A stretch of DNA of 64,000 nucleotides from Morganella morganii H1r (GTDB lineage: Bacteria > Pseudomonadota > Gammaproteobacteria > Enterobacterales > Enterobacteriaceae), in assembly GCF_000633515.1 (NCBI RefSeq), contig NZ_AYMP01000006.1:210048-274047 (forward strand). Reading direction: 5' to 3'. The notes under the pieces are model-generated. The model made no database searches. It was given only the letters and a program-made list of their open reading frames with translations, and was not told the origin of the DNA. Shown piece after piece: positions 17,552 to 26,674 of this stretch (the stretch's first letter is position 1; each line of letters opens with the position of its first letter). The position numbers and the translations under genes were made by a program.

Positions 17552-20500
17552 TCAGCCGATCGTCATCAGGCTGGCATTTCCGCCCGCAGCAGCAGTATTG
17601 ACACTGACAGCACGCTCATGCAGCAACAGCATCAGCGGGATCTGTGTATCACCGTGACTGAGCCCGGCGACCGGTACAATTTCTCCGCCGCGTGCGGCCA
17701 CATCCCGGTTTACTGCCTGTAAGCGGTCACTGTCACCGTGGAAAATCACACCGTTAAAGACCACACCGTCCGCTGACCACTCTTCTGTCAGGGTAATTTG
17801 CGCACGAACACTGTCCGGCAGCGCGTTATACAGCGAACGGGTATGTTCCGCGACAGGCCAGAGCTGACGGCAGCCCGCCGCCAGTGTGGCACCCAGTTGC
17901 AGCAGGGCATCCTGTTCCGAATCATTCAGACCGAGAATCGTTCCGCGCGGCAGCAGATAATAACTGTTGCGTTCCCCGGTCGGCCCCGGCAGCAGACGGC
18001 AGGTGCCGGCCTGTGATAATTCACCGTAACGGATAACCGCTGTCAGGACGTCGTGGCGGCGTTGTGCTTCCAGCCAGGTGAGGAAGGTATCAAACGGTGC
18101 CAGTAACTGCGTGCGCACTGTCACATCCGGCGGGCTGAGGGCATCCTGCTCTGCCAGAAGTGTGACTACCGAATCATCAGGTTGTTCTGCCAGCAGACGG
18201 TGGAGATAGAGCGGACCACCGGCTTTCGGCCCGGTGCCGGAAAGCCCCTCACCGCCGAACGGCTGAACGCCGACCACCGCGCCGACAATGTTGCGGTTGA
18301 CATAAATATTACCGGCTTCAATCTGTTGCGTCAGCTGTGCAATGGTCTCATCGATACGGGTGTGGATACCGAATGTCAGTCCGTAACCGGCCGCATTAAT
18401 TTTCTCCGCCAGCGCCGGCAGGGTGTCGCGCGGGTAACGAACCACATGCAGGACAGGACCGAAAATTTCCCGTGTCAGTTCAGTAACATCATCCAGCTCA
18501 ATCAGGGTCGGCGGGATAAAGGTGCCGTTAAGCAGTGCCGGTGAGCCGGTCTCCATCCCGAAAGCGGTCTGATACACCGGTCTGCCTTTGCCGCGCATTT
18601 GCTGAATATGCTGACGGATACCGTTGTGAGCCTCTTCATCAATCACCGGGCCGATATCGGTAGCCAGTATATCCGGATTACCCAGGCGGCATTCCGCCAT
18701 CGCACCTTTCAGCATTTCAATGGTGCGATCAGCCACATCCTCCTGAATACAAAGCAGGCGCAGCGCCGAACAGCGTTGTCCCGCACTGTCAAAGGCGGAA
18801 CTGACCACATCGGTAACCACCTGTTCTGTCAGGGCGGAGGAATCCACCACCATGGCATTCAGGCCGCCGGTTTCGGCGATCAGCGGAATGACCCTGCCTT
18901 CCGTACTGAGACGGGCGGCGAGATTACGCTGTAAAATTTTGGCAACGGCGGTGGATCCGGTAAACATCACGCCCTGAACACGCGGATCACACACCAGCTG
19001 ATTACCGACGGTTTCACCATCACCCGGCAGCAATTGCAGTACCTCGCGCGGGACACCGGCATCATGCAGCAGGGATACGGCAACGGCGGCCACCAGCGGG
19101 GTTTGTTCCGCCGGTTTCGCCAGTACCGGGTTTCCGGCGGCGAGGGCGGCAGCCACCTGACCGGTGAAAATCGCCAGCGGAAAGTTCCACGGGCTGATAC
19201 AGACTACCGGCCCCAGCGGACGGTGTGTATCACCGGCAAAGTGAGTTTTCACCTGAGAGGCATAATAATTCAGAAAATCAACCGCTTCACGGACCTCGGC
19301 AATCGCGTTGGCAAAGGTCTTACCGGCTTCCCGCACCAGGATCCCGAGCAGCGGCTGCAACTGATCTTCCATCAGCTGTGCGGCACGGATAAGGATGTCC
19401 GCCCGCTCCTGTGCCGGTGTGGCAAACCAGATCTCCGCCGCACCGGAGGCGGTGGCAAGGGCATGATCCACTTCATCCTCAGTGGCCGGACGAACGTGAC
19501 CGACAATATCATGATGATTGGCCGGGTTTCTGACCGGCTGACTCTCTGCCGGGGCGGATGGCGTAAATGTGCCGCCGGTGATCGGCTCACTGAGCAGATT
19601 ATCCCCGGCGTGACTGAGCAGGGCACTCGACAGTGATGCCAGACGGTGTTCGTTACTCAGATCCAGACCGGCGGCATTGACCCGCGTCTTGCCGTACAGA
19701 TTGCGCGGCAGCGGAATTTTCGGATGCGGCAGGCCGACAGCACCTTCTTTGACCGCCATTGCCTGAACCGCCGCAACCGGGTCTTCCACCAGCATCTCCA
19801 GCGGAATCGAGCCATCGGCAATCCGGTTTACGAAGGAGGTATTTGCGCCGTTTTCCAGCAGGCGGCGCACCAGATAAGCCAGCAGGGTTTCATGGGTGCC
19901 GACCGGTGCATACACACGGCACGGACGGTTCAGTTTGCCATCCGCCACTTTACCGACCACCTGCTCATACAGCGGTTCACCCATACCGTGCAGGCACTGG
20001 AATTCATACTGGCCGGGATAGTAGTTATTGCCTGCCAGCTGATAAATGGCTGATAAGGTGTGTGCATTGTGGGTGGCGAACTGCGGATAAATAAGATTCG
20101 GTACTGACAGCAGTTTACGGGCACAGGCGAGATAAGATATATCGGTGTAAACCTTGCGGGTATACACCGGGTAGCCCTCCAGCCCGTCCACCTGGGCGCG
20201 TTTGACTTCGCTGTCCCAGTAAGCACCTTTCACCAGGCGGATCATCAGACGGCGCTGACTGCGTGATGCCAGATCAATCAGATAATCCACCACCACCGGG
20301 CAGCGTTTCTGATAGGCCTGGATAACAAAACCGATGCCGTTCCAGCCTGCCAGTTGCGGATCAAAACAGAGTTTTTCCAGTAAATCGAGGGAGATTTCCA
20401 GGCGATCAGCTTCTTCCGCATCAATATTGATACCGATATCATACTGACGTGCCATCACCACCAGGTCGCGCAGGATCGGATACAGTTCAGACATCACACG

Positions 20501-21526
20501 GTCATACTGCGCGCGGCTGTAGCGCGGGTGCAGGGCAGAGAGTTTGATGGAGATACCCGGCCCTTCATAAATACCGCGTCCGGCGGAGGCTTTGCCGATG
20601 GCGTGGATCGCCTGCTGATAAGAGATCAGATATGCCTGTGCATCTGCAGCTGTCAGTGCGGCTTCCCCCAGCATATCGTAAGAATAACGGAAGCCTTTGG
20701 CTTCATTTTTACGGGCATTTGCCAGCGCGCGGGCAATGGTTTCACCGGTAACAAATTGTTCGCCCATCAGACGCATTGCCATATCCACGCCTTTGCGCAC
20801 CAGTGGTTCACCACTTTTGCCCAGTATACGGTTCAGTGAGCGGCTCAGTCCCGCTTCATTATGTGTGGCAACCAGTTTACCGGTGAACAGCAGCCCCCAG
20901 GTGGCGGCATTGACAAACATGGATTTGCTCTGACCGAGGTGGGCGTTCCAGTCACCGTGGCTGATTTTATCGCGGATCAGCACATCGCGGGTGGCCTTAT
21001 CCGGAATACGCAGCAGCGCTTCCGCCAGACACATCAGTGCGATCCCCTCCTGGGAGGAGAGGGAAAATTCCTGAAGCAGCCCCTGTACCAATCCGGCACG
21101 TCCGCTGCTGTTTTTCTGATTACGCAGCTTTTCTGCCAGACCGTAAGCCAGCTTATGGGTTGCCTGTGCAGCTTCCGGGGAGAGTTGCGCCTGCGGCAGC
21201 AGCATGGCTACGGCTTCCGGCTCCGGAATGCGGTACGCGGATGTAATCGCTGCCCGGGTGACAGACTGCGGCAGAATATCACCGGCAAATTCCAGAAATG
21301 GCTGGCAGCTGACCGGCGGCTCAGCCGGGGCGGTGTCATCTTCCTGTGCGGAAGGTGTTCCGGTCACGGGCAGTGTGCCGTCCGGAAGCGAATCGAGCTG
21401 AGCCAGGTAATCAAAAATAGCCTGTTTGATCAGCCAGTGTGGCGTGCGATCAATTTTTTGCGCTGCGGCTTTGATCCGCTCACGGGTTTCATCATCCAGT
21501 CTGACGCCCATTGTGGTACTCACCAT
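17552..21526 (-). CDS. putA: Bifunctional proline dehydrogenase / P5C dehydrogenase PutA
   Basis: Trifunctional flavoprotein of 1324 residues. The N-terminal ribbon-helix-helix (TTMGVRLDDETRERIKAAAQ) represses put genes. The proline dehydrogenase barrel follows (about 260-570; RLVKGAYWDSEVKRAQ, EGYPVYTRK). The aldehyde dehydrogenase domain comes next (about 640-1120), with SPWNFPLAIFTGQ, the Glu motif ETGGLNAM and catalytic Cys in DSAGQRCSALR. A C-terminal conserved domain ends the protein. Together they oxidise proline to glutamate at the membrane. The start is the ATG five bases after AGGAG; an in-frame GTG lies six bases earlier. Divergent from putP. Confidence 0.97.
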   Translation of the reverse strand: MVSTTMGVRLDDETRERIKAAAQKIDRTPHWLIKQAIFDYLAQLDSLPDGTLPVTGTPSAQEDDTAPAEPPVSCQPFLEFAGDILPQSVTRAAITSAYRIPEPEAVAMLLPQAQLSPEAAQATHKLAYGLAEKLRNQKNSSGRAGLVQGLLQEFSLSSQEGIALMCLAEALLRIPDKATRDVLIRDKISHGDWNAHLGQSKSMFVNAATWGLLFTGKLVATHNEAGLSRSLNRILGKSGEPLVRKGVDMAMRLMGEQFVTGETIARALANARKNEAKGFRYSYDMLGEAALTAADAQAYLISYQQAIHAIGKASAGRGIYEGPGISIKLSALHPRYSRAQYDRVMSELYPILRDLVVMARQYDIGINIDAEEADRLEISLDLLEKLCFDPQLAGWNGIGFVIQAYQKRCPVVVDYLIDLASRSQRRLMIRLVKGAYWDSEVKRAQVDGLEGYPVYTRKVYTDISYLACARKLLSVPNLIYPQFATHNAHTLSAIYQLAGNNYYPGQYEFQCLHGMGEPLYEQVVGKVADGKLNRPCRVYAPVGTHETLLAYLVRRLLENGANTSFVNRIADGSIPLEMLVEDPVAAVQAMAVKEGAVGLPHPKIPLPRNLYGKTRVNAAGLDLSNEHRLASLSSALLSHAGDNLLSEPITGGTFTPSAPAESQPVRNPANHHDIVGHVRPATEDEVDHALATASGAAEIWFATPAQERADILIRAAQLMEDQLQPLLGILVREAGKTFANAIAEVREAVDFLNYYASQVKTHFAGDTHRPLGPVVCISPWNFPLAIFTGQVAAALAAGNPVLAKPAEQTPLVAAVAVSLLHDAGVPREVLQLLPGDGETVGNQLVCDPRVQGVMFTGSTAVAKILQRNLAARLSTEGRVIPLIAETGGLNAMVVDSSALTEQVVTDVVSSAFDSAGQRCSALRLLCIQEDVADRTIEMLKGAMAECRLGNPDILATDIGPVIDEEAHNGIRQHIQQMRGKGRPVYQTAFGMETGSPALLNGTFIPPTLIELDDVTELTREIFGPVLHVVRYPRDTLPALAEKINAAGYGLTFGIHTRIDETIAQLTQQIEAGNIYVNRNIVGAVVGVQPFGGEGLSGTGPKAGGPLYLHRLLAEQPDDSVVTLLAEQDALSPPDVTVRTQLLAPFDTFLTWLEAQRRHDVLTAVIRYGELSQAGTCRLLPGPTGERNSYYLLPRGTILGLNDSEQDALLQLGATLAAGCRQLWPVAEHTRSLYNALPDSVRAQITLTEEWSADGVVFNGVIFHGDSDRLQAVNRDVAARGGEIVPVAGLSHGDTQIPLMLLLHERAVSVNTAAAGGNASLMTIG

Positions 21527-21558
21527 GTTCACTCCTCATAAACGGCTACAGGTCATGC

Positions 21559-21598
21559 GTTGCACATTAATATCTATGAGGTTGCAACTTTGTGCAAC
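21559..21598. promoter_or_regulatory. PutA operator cluster next to putA
   Basis: GTTGCA, the core bound by the PutA ribbon-helix-helix domain, occurs at 21559-21564 and 21581-21586 (in a palindromic GTTGCAAC). Its complement TGCAAC is at 21593-21598. They lie 33 to 72 bases before the putA start, suited to autorepression when proline is scarce. Confidence 0.7.
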
Positions 21599-21786
21599 AT
21601 TGTTAAATAACAAGATGTATAAAGTGTGAATAATGTCGCTGTTTTATGTTAACTGGTTAAAATGATTAAGAAGTAATCGGTATGAATTAAAATAAAATCA
21701 TTATATAACAATAGTATATTATTGGTTTTAAGGCGTATAATAAGTAAATCAAGTGATTAACCACATCACTTTCTGATGACATATCC

Positions 21787-21802
21787 CGTGATAAAAATCA
21801 CA
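21787..21802. promoter_or_regulatory. CRP-like site in the put control region
   Basis: CGTGATAAAAATCACA matches the CRP consensus TGTGA-N6-TCACA at all but the first base. It is central in the 520-base put intergenic region, where carbon-source control of putP and putA is expected. The remainder of this region is AT-rich without a gene. Confidence 0.6.
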
Positions 21803-21947
21803 AATCTTTATTTTAGTGTCGTTAATCAATTGTTGTTTTATTGTTGTTGTCGTTACTATCAGGCTGAACACAACTCATGACAAATTTAACAAATAATGAT
21901 AATTGACGGGGCATTGTCTGTGCAGCCCGGGGATGGCTGAGGCGGTG

Positions 21948-21953
21948 TGCAAC
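21948..21953. promoter_or_regulatory. PutA operator next to putP
   Basis: TGCAAC (complement of GTTGCA) about 95 bases before the putP start. With the cluster beside putA it gives operators at both ends of the control region, as in other enteric put loci. Confidence 0.5.
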
Positions 21954-22047
21954 ACAGTGATACTGGTGTGACGCGCATCCTGTACAGCGATTGGTACACG
22001 CAATGCTGATATGTGACGGACTATAAATTCAGTACAGGAACTTAATT

Positions 22048-23541
22048 ATGACAATGACGCTGACCACACCGCTGATTGTGACATTTATTGTCTATATCGC
22101 CGGGATGCTGTTCATCGGCTATATGGCTTACCGCTCCACCAATAACTTTGACGACTATATTCTCGGCGGCCGCCGGATGGGCAGTTTTGTGACGGCATTA
22201 TCTGCCGGTGCATCCGACATGAGCGGCTGGCTGCTGATGGGATTACCCGGTGTGGTTTTCTTCTCCGGTATTTCCGAATCCTGGATTGCCATCGGTCTGT
22301 GTATCGGTGCCTGGCTGAACTGGCGGATTGTTGCCGGTCGTCTGCGCCTTCAGACGGAAGTCAACAATGCGCTGACCCTGCCGGATTATTTCACGCAGCG
22401 TTTTGAGGATAAAAGCCGTGTTCTGCGGATTGTCTCGGCAGCCGTGATCCTGATTTTCTTCACCATTTACTGTGCTTCCGGCATCGTGGCCGGTGGTCTG
22501 CTGTTTGAAAGCACCTTCGGTATCAGTTATGAAAAAGCCATGTGGCTCGGGGCAGGGGCAACTATCGCTTATACCTTCCTCGGCGGATTCCTCGCGGTCA
22601 GCTGGACAGATACCGTACAGGCGACACTGATGATTTTCGCGTTGATTCTGACTCCGGTTATGGTGATTGTGTCTGTCGGCGGGTTTGATACCGCACTGGC
22701 GATTATCGAAGCGAAAAGCCCGGCGTATGTGGATATGTTCCGCGGGCTGGATATTGTCGCTATTATCTCTCTGCTGGGCTGGGGGCTGGGCTATTTCGGG
22801 CAGCCGCATATCCTGGCACGCTTTATGGCGGCGGATTCTCATCACACTATCCGCAGCGCACGCCGCATCAGTATGACCTGGATGATCCTCTGTCTGGCAG
22901 GCACCATTTGTGTCGGTTTCTTCGGTATTGCCTTCTTCCAGCAGAACCCGGAACTGGCGGGATCGGTGACGGAGAACCGCGAGCGGATTTTCATGAGCCT
23001 GACATCCATCTTATTCAATCCGTGGATTGCCGGTATTCTGCTCTCAGCCATCCTGGCTGCGGTTATGAGTACCCTGAGCTGTCAGTTGCTGGTCAGTGCC
23101 AGTGCCCTGACAGAAGATATCTACAAGCCGTTTTTCCGCAAAAATGCCTCACAAAAAGAGATGGTGCTGGTCGGGCGCATCATGGTGCTGGTGATTGCGG
23201 CGATTGCTATCTACATTGCAATGGACAAAAACAACAAAGTGCTGGGGCTGGTCAGTAACGCATGGGCCGGGTTCGGTGCAGCATTCGGACCGGTTATCCT
23301 GTTCTCTGTTATCTGGAAGCGGATGACCCGTAACGGTGCGCTGGCCGGGATGTTTACCGGTGCGGTGACGGTTCTTATCTGGATAGAATATAAGTGGTTT
23401 AATTTATATGAAATTATTCCGGGCTTTATTCTGGCCGGTATTGCGATTGTGGTGGTCAGCCTGGCAGGCCGTGAGCCGGACAAATCCGTTCAGGGACGTT
23501 TCACTGAGGCGGAAGACCGTTACCTCGGACGGACTGAGTAA
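22048..23541 (+). CDS. putP: Sodium/proline symporter PutP
   Basis: Inner-membrane transporter of the SSS family that imports proline for PutA. The 497 residues make about 13 membrane helices. Family signatures include NFDDYILGGRRMGSFVTALSAGASDMSGWLLMGLPG and GLGYFGQPHILARFMA. The Na-binding residues of the early helices are in the conserved context. The start has AGGAA seven bases upstream. Divergent from putA with shared operators. Confidence 0.96.
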   Translation: MTMTLTTPLIVTFIVYIAGMLFIGYMAYRSTNNFDDYILGGRRMGSFVTALSAGASDMSGWLLMGLPGVVFFSGISESWIAIGLCIGAWLNWRIVAGRLRLQTEVNNALTLPDYFTQRFEDKSRVLRIVSAAVILIFFTIYCASGIVAGGLLFESTFGISYEKAMWLGAGATIAYTFLGGFLAVSWTDTVQATLMIFALILTPVMVIVSVGGFDTALAIIEAKSPAYVDMFRGLDIVAIISLLGWGLGYFGQPHILARFMAADSHHTIRSARRISMTWMILCLAGTICVGFFGIAFFQQNPELAGSVTENRERIFMSLTSILFNPWIAGILLSAILAAVMSTLSCQLLVSASALTEDIYKPFFRKNASQKEMVLVGRIMVLVIAAIAIYIAMDKNNKVLGLVSNAWAGFGAAFGPVILFSVIWKRMTRNGALAGMFTGAVTVLIWIEYKWFNLYEIIPGFILAGIAIVVVSLAGREPDKSVQGRFTEAEDRYLGRTE

Positions 23542-23559
23542 CAGAGTATAAAAACAAAA

Positions 23560-23585
23560 ATCCCGGCGCTGCCGGGATTTTTTTG
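23560..23585. terminator. Bidirectional terminator between putP and cycA
   Basis: ATCCCGGC, three-base loop, GCCGGGAT with A5 before and T7 after, serving both convergent genes. Confidence 0.9.
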
Positions 23586-23589
23586 TCGG

Positions 23590-24987
23590 TTACTTTTGTG
23601 TTTCCGCAATGCGGCGCTTTCTGACATTCCGGTAACCGACCGCCAGCAGGATAAACCACAACGGTGTGGCAATCAGTGCCTGGCGGGTATCGGCTTCCAG
23701 TGTCAGCAGCACGATCACAAAGGCAAAAAAGGACAGACATACCCACGGGATCCAGCTGCCGAACGGCACTTTATAGACCGATGCGGCATGCAGTTGCGGA
23801 CGGCGGCGGCGGAACATAATGTAGCTGTACAGGATCATACTCCAGATAAACATAAACAGGATCGCCGATACTGTTGTTACCAGGGTAAACACATGCATCA
23901 CATCAGGGATAAAATAGAGCAGAATCACCCCGACAGACAAACAGATGCAGGTGAAAATCAGCCCGGTGGCCGGTACTGCCTGTTTTGACAGACGGCAGAA
24001 TTGTTTTGGTGCACTGCCTTGTTTGGCTAACCCGAACAGCATCCGGCTGGTGGAAAACACGCCGCTGTTTGCAGAGGACGCTGCGGCTGTCAGCACCACA
24101 AAATTGACCAGGCTGGCAGCTGCCGGCACCCCGATCATAATAAACAGTTCCACGAACGGGCTTTTATCCGCCGGAATGGAGCGCCACGGTGTGACGGACA
24201 TAATAATAATCAGCGCCAGCACATAAAACGCAATAATCCGGAACGGAATGGCATTAATGGCACGCGGCAGGGATTTTACCGGATCACGGGTTTCCGCTGC
24301 GGCAGTACCGACCAGTTCGATACCGACAAAAGCAAAAATGGCTATCTGGAACCCGGCAAAGAACCCGATTATCCCTTTCGGGAACATACCGCCGTCAGAC
24401 CAGATATTGGATAATGCCGCCTCATGCCCTTCCGGTGAAACAAAATGTGTGCCGATAAGAATGCCGCCGATGATAATCAGCGCGACGATCGCAACAATTT
24501 TTATCATGGAAAACCAGAATTCCATCTCACCGAATAATTTCACTGTCGCCAGGTTCAGGGACAGCAACAGCAGAATACAGAGCAGCGAGCTGACCCAGCG
24601 CGGAAAATCCGGTGCCCAGTGCATGATATAACCGGTAATCGCCACCACATCGGCAATACCGGTGATGACCCAGCAGAACCAGTACGTCCAGCCGACAAAA
24701 AAACCGGCCCACGGGCCAATCAGGTCACCGGCAAAATCGCTGAACGATTTATAATTCAGGTTTGACAGCAGGATTTCGCCCATTGCCCGCATGACAAAGA
24801 ATAAGACAAACCCGATGATCATATAGACAAATAATACCGAAGGGCCTGCCAGCGAAATTGTTTTACCGGATCCCATAAATAACCCGGTACCGATTGCCCC
24901 GCTGATGGAAATCAGCTGAATATGCCGGTTGGTTAAACTGCGTTTGAGTTCGCCGCGCGGCGGCGTGGCAGGCGTTTTTTCGTCCAT
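23590..24987 (-). CDS. cycA: D-serine/D-alanine/glycine transporter CycA
   Basis: APC-family amino acid:H+ symporter of the inner membrane. The 465 residues run in register with E. coli CycA as I remember it: LTNRHIQLISISGAIGTG, MGSGKTISLAGPS, WTYWFCWVITGIADVVAIT, TAAAETRDP and TLEADTRQALIATPLWFI are near-identical blocks. CycA imports glycine, D-alanine and D-serine and is the usual route for D-cycloserine. The start is the ATG giving MDEKTPA; an in-frame TTG lies six bases earlier. The exact substrate range here is inferred from the family. Confidence 0.88.
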   Translation of the reverse strand: MDEKTPATPPRGELKRSLTNRHIQLISISGAIGTGLFMGSGKTISLAGPSVLFVYMIIGFVLFFVMRAMGEILLSNLNYKSFSDFAGDLIGPWAGFFVGWTYWFCWVITGIADVVAITGYIMHWAPDFPRWVSSLLCILLLLSLNLATVKLFGEMEFWFSMIKIVAIVALIIIGGILIGTHFVSPEGHEAALSNIWSDGGMFPKGIIGFFAGFQIAIFAFVGIELVGTAAAETRDPVKSLPRAINAIPFRIIAFYVLALIIIMSVTPWRSIPADKSPFVELFIMIGVPAAASLVNFVVLTAAASSANSGVFSTSRMLFGLAKQGSAPKQFCRLSKQAVPATGLIFTCICLSVGVILLYFIPDVMHVFTLVTTVSAILFMFIWSMILYSYIMFRRRRPQLHAASVYKVPFGSWIPWVCLSFFAFVIVLLTLEADTRQALIATPLWFILLAVGYRNVRKRRIAETQK

Positions 24988-25387
24988 AAACAAATCCGTT
25001 AAGCTAAAAAATAACCATTATTTTTATTCATTCAAAAATGGTGCTGTAAGCGAATAGTGTGACACATTTCTCAGAATGAGTAACGAGAAATTTTCCGTTA
25101 AATTCATAGGCTTGATAGATAATATAGGTCAGGAGCTATTGTTTCGCATTAGTTTTATTGTGGGTGAAAATAATATTACACGGGTTTACAAAACAGCAGA
25201 AAAGGGCATTTTTTGCAGTAACATTAATAAGAAACCCCAAATCGGCGATAACGGGTCAGAATAGTATATTTTGGGGATTTCCCGCGTATACCGGTGATAT
25301 GTCACAGGGATATTTTTATTGCGGAAGGGTATTTATGGACAAAATAACACGGAGAATGGCGGCAGATTACCGGTGATATAAAACGAT
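24988..25387. other. Intergenic region upstream of cycA, no gene seen
   Basis: About 400 AT-rich bases between cycA and the DUF1883 gene. One plus-strand frame of 62 codons (25076-25264) has no convincing ribosome site and no resemblance I recognise. The cycA promoter must lie at the left end. I see no repeat or RNA motif. Confidence 0.5.
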
Positions 25388-25413
25388 CCCCGCAGTACAT
25401 ATTATCTGCGGGG
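25388..25413 (-). terminator. Hairpin after the DUF1883 gene
   Basis: CCCCGCAG and CTGCGGGG around a ten-base loop, followed on the minus strand by ATCGTTTTATA. It lies 43 bases after the stop codon. Confidence 0.65.
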
Positions 25414-25455
25414 AATTATCCGGACAGGTATTATTCCGGTGCCGGAACCGGCGGG

Positions 25456-25749
25456 TTATTTTTTTGCAATGGCTTTGTCAGCGCGCGGCTCGACGGTGAT
25501 GGAATGCTCAACCGTCAGTGCCCCTTCCTCAATATCCAGAGTAATATTCCAGTCTGCATCGAAAGGCACCACCATTCTGGCCGGAAGTTCATGGAAGAAA
25601 CCACTGCCGCCATGTGTCCGGAACGGCATTCCTTTGCGGTACTGATTAAAATTCATTTTGGTCATCATTAAGACATTGCACGAACGACCACAATCCACCA
25701 CTACCGTATCACCTGCTGTCAGGTGCATTCTTTTATGTAAAAACGGCAT
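25456..25749 (-). CDS. DUF1883 family protein
   Basis: 97-residue protein of the DUF1883 family: LHKRMHLTAGDTVVVDCGRSCNVLMM, then FNQYRKGMPFRTHGGSGFF, PARMVVPFDADWNITLDIEEG and HSITVEPR. The family is a small all-beta domain often found alone or with TIR-like partners; its function is unknown to me. The start has GGAG seven bases upstream. It is transcribed alone, with its own terminator. Confidence 0.8.
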   Translation of the reverse strand: MPFLHKRMHLTAGDTVVVDCGRSCNVLMMTKMNFNQYRKGMPFRTHGGSGFFHELPARMVVPFDADWNITLDIEEGALTVEHSITVEPRADKAIAKK

Positions 25750-25835
25750 GATAACACTCCTGTTTTTATTTCCCGGGCAGAATATCCGCCACCGGTTACG
25801 TATTATTACGCAGATATAACCTGCACCGGATCCTG

Positions 25836-26384
25836 TTAAGGATAATAGGTACTGACCAGCATACGCGGCTGTAATGCTATTAATTTTTTCTGTTCTTCCG
25901 ATAATGTGTGTGTTTCCAGCCAGCGGGCTTTGTGTTTCTCAAAATCAGGGGATTCGCCCAGATACAGTGCCAGGAGATAATTAAAATCCCGGACATTGCT
26001 CTGCTCAAATACAGAAATGACATCCCGGTAACACATATTATGCGGTAATTTAATGCGTTCGGTTAACATGCACTCCATCAGTTTCAGTGACGGAACCCCG
26101 GTATTCTGATAAACGATTTTCAGTTGAGTGATCGCTCTTTCATAACGGTTATCCGCAATCAGTAAATCACTGTAGAGCTCGCGCAGTGCAATATCATCAG
26201 GGTACTGGCTGATCAGGGTGTCAAACTGATCCAGTGCTTTTTCCTTGCCCTCATCCGTTTTGCTGCCGGAGTATTTAATCACATACGACATGGCCTGGTC
26301 TTTCGGGGCCCGCTCTGTATTTGTATACGCATAGGATGTAAACGAAAAACCCAGCATCCAGGCTAAAAATATCCAATTCTTCAT
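25836..26384 (-). CDS. Exported helical-repeat protein, unknown
   Basis: I do not recognise a named family. The chosen start gives a clear Sec signal peptide (MKNWIFLAWMLGFSFTSYA) and a mature part of about 160 residues. It has TPR-like helices (EKALDQFDTLISQYPDDIALRELYSDLLIADNRYERAITQLKIVY). A Cys pair lies near residues 109 and 121 (LMECMLTER, HNMCYRDV). An in-frame start 54 bases upstream would bury the signal peptide, so I rejected it. Probably periplasmic, in a scaffold or chaperone role; this is inference only. Confidence 0.65.
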   Translation of the reverse strand: MKNWIFLAWMLGFSFTSYAYTNTERAPKDQAMSYVIKYSGSKTDEGKEKALDQFDTLISQYPDDIALRELYSDLLIADNRYERAITQLKIVYQNTGVPSLKLMECMLTERIKLPHNMCYRDVISVFEQSNVRDFNYLLALYLGESPDFEKHKARWLETHTLSEEQKKLIALQPRMLVSTYYP

Positions 26385-26620
26385 GGAAATACGGTTCCCT
26401 GTGTATTTACCGTGTGATGACTGTAACACAAGAGTCACAGTGATAACTTAGGATGTTTACGAAAAACAGGGAAAGTATTGTGTAATGCGGTTAAACAGGA
26501 ATACAATAAATCAGCCGTACAGGGGATGAAAACAATAAAGTGCCATTGTTTAAGATATTTTACAGAATAATCTTATGAACTGATTATTGATGTATGTCTT
26601 CTGTTAAGTGTGATTTATGA

Positions 26621-26649
26621 AAAAAATATCAGCAGGCGGCCGCCTGCTG
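26621..26649 (-). terminator. Palindromic terminator of the phosphoethanolamine transferase gene
   Basis: CAGCAGGCGGCCGCCTGCTG is a perfect 20-base palindrome, followed on the minus strand by ATA and a T run. It lies 26 bases after the stop codon. The rest of the gap to 26384 shows nothing. Confidence 0.85.
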
Positions 26650-26674
26650 ACGGGATTAAATAATACCGGGAGAA

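Noticed and set aside
25076..25264. 62-codon frame between cycA and DUF1883
   Set aside because: No ribosome site, no recognisable domain and AT-rich chance composition; kept only as a remark.
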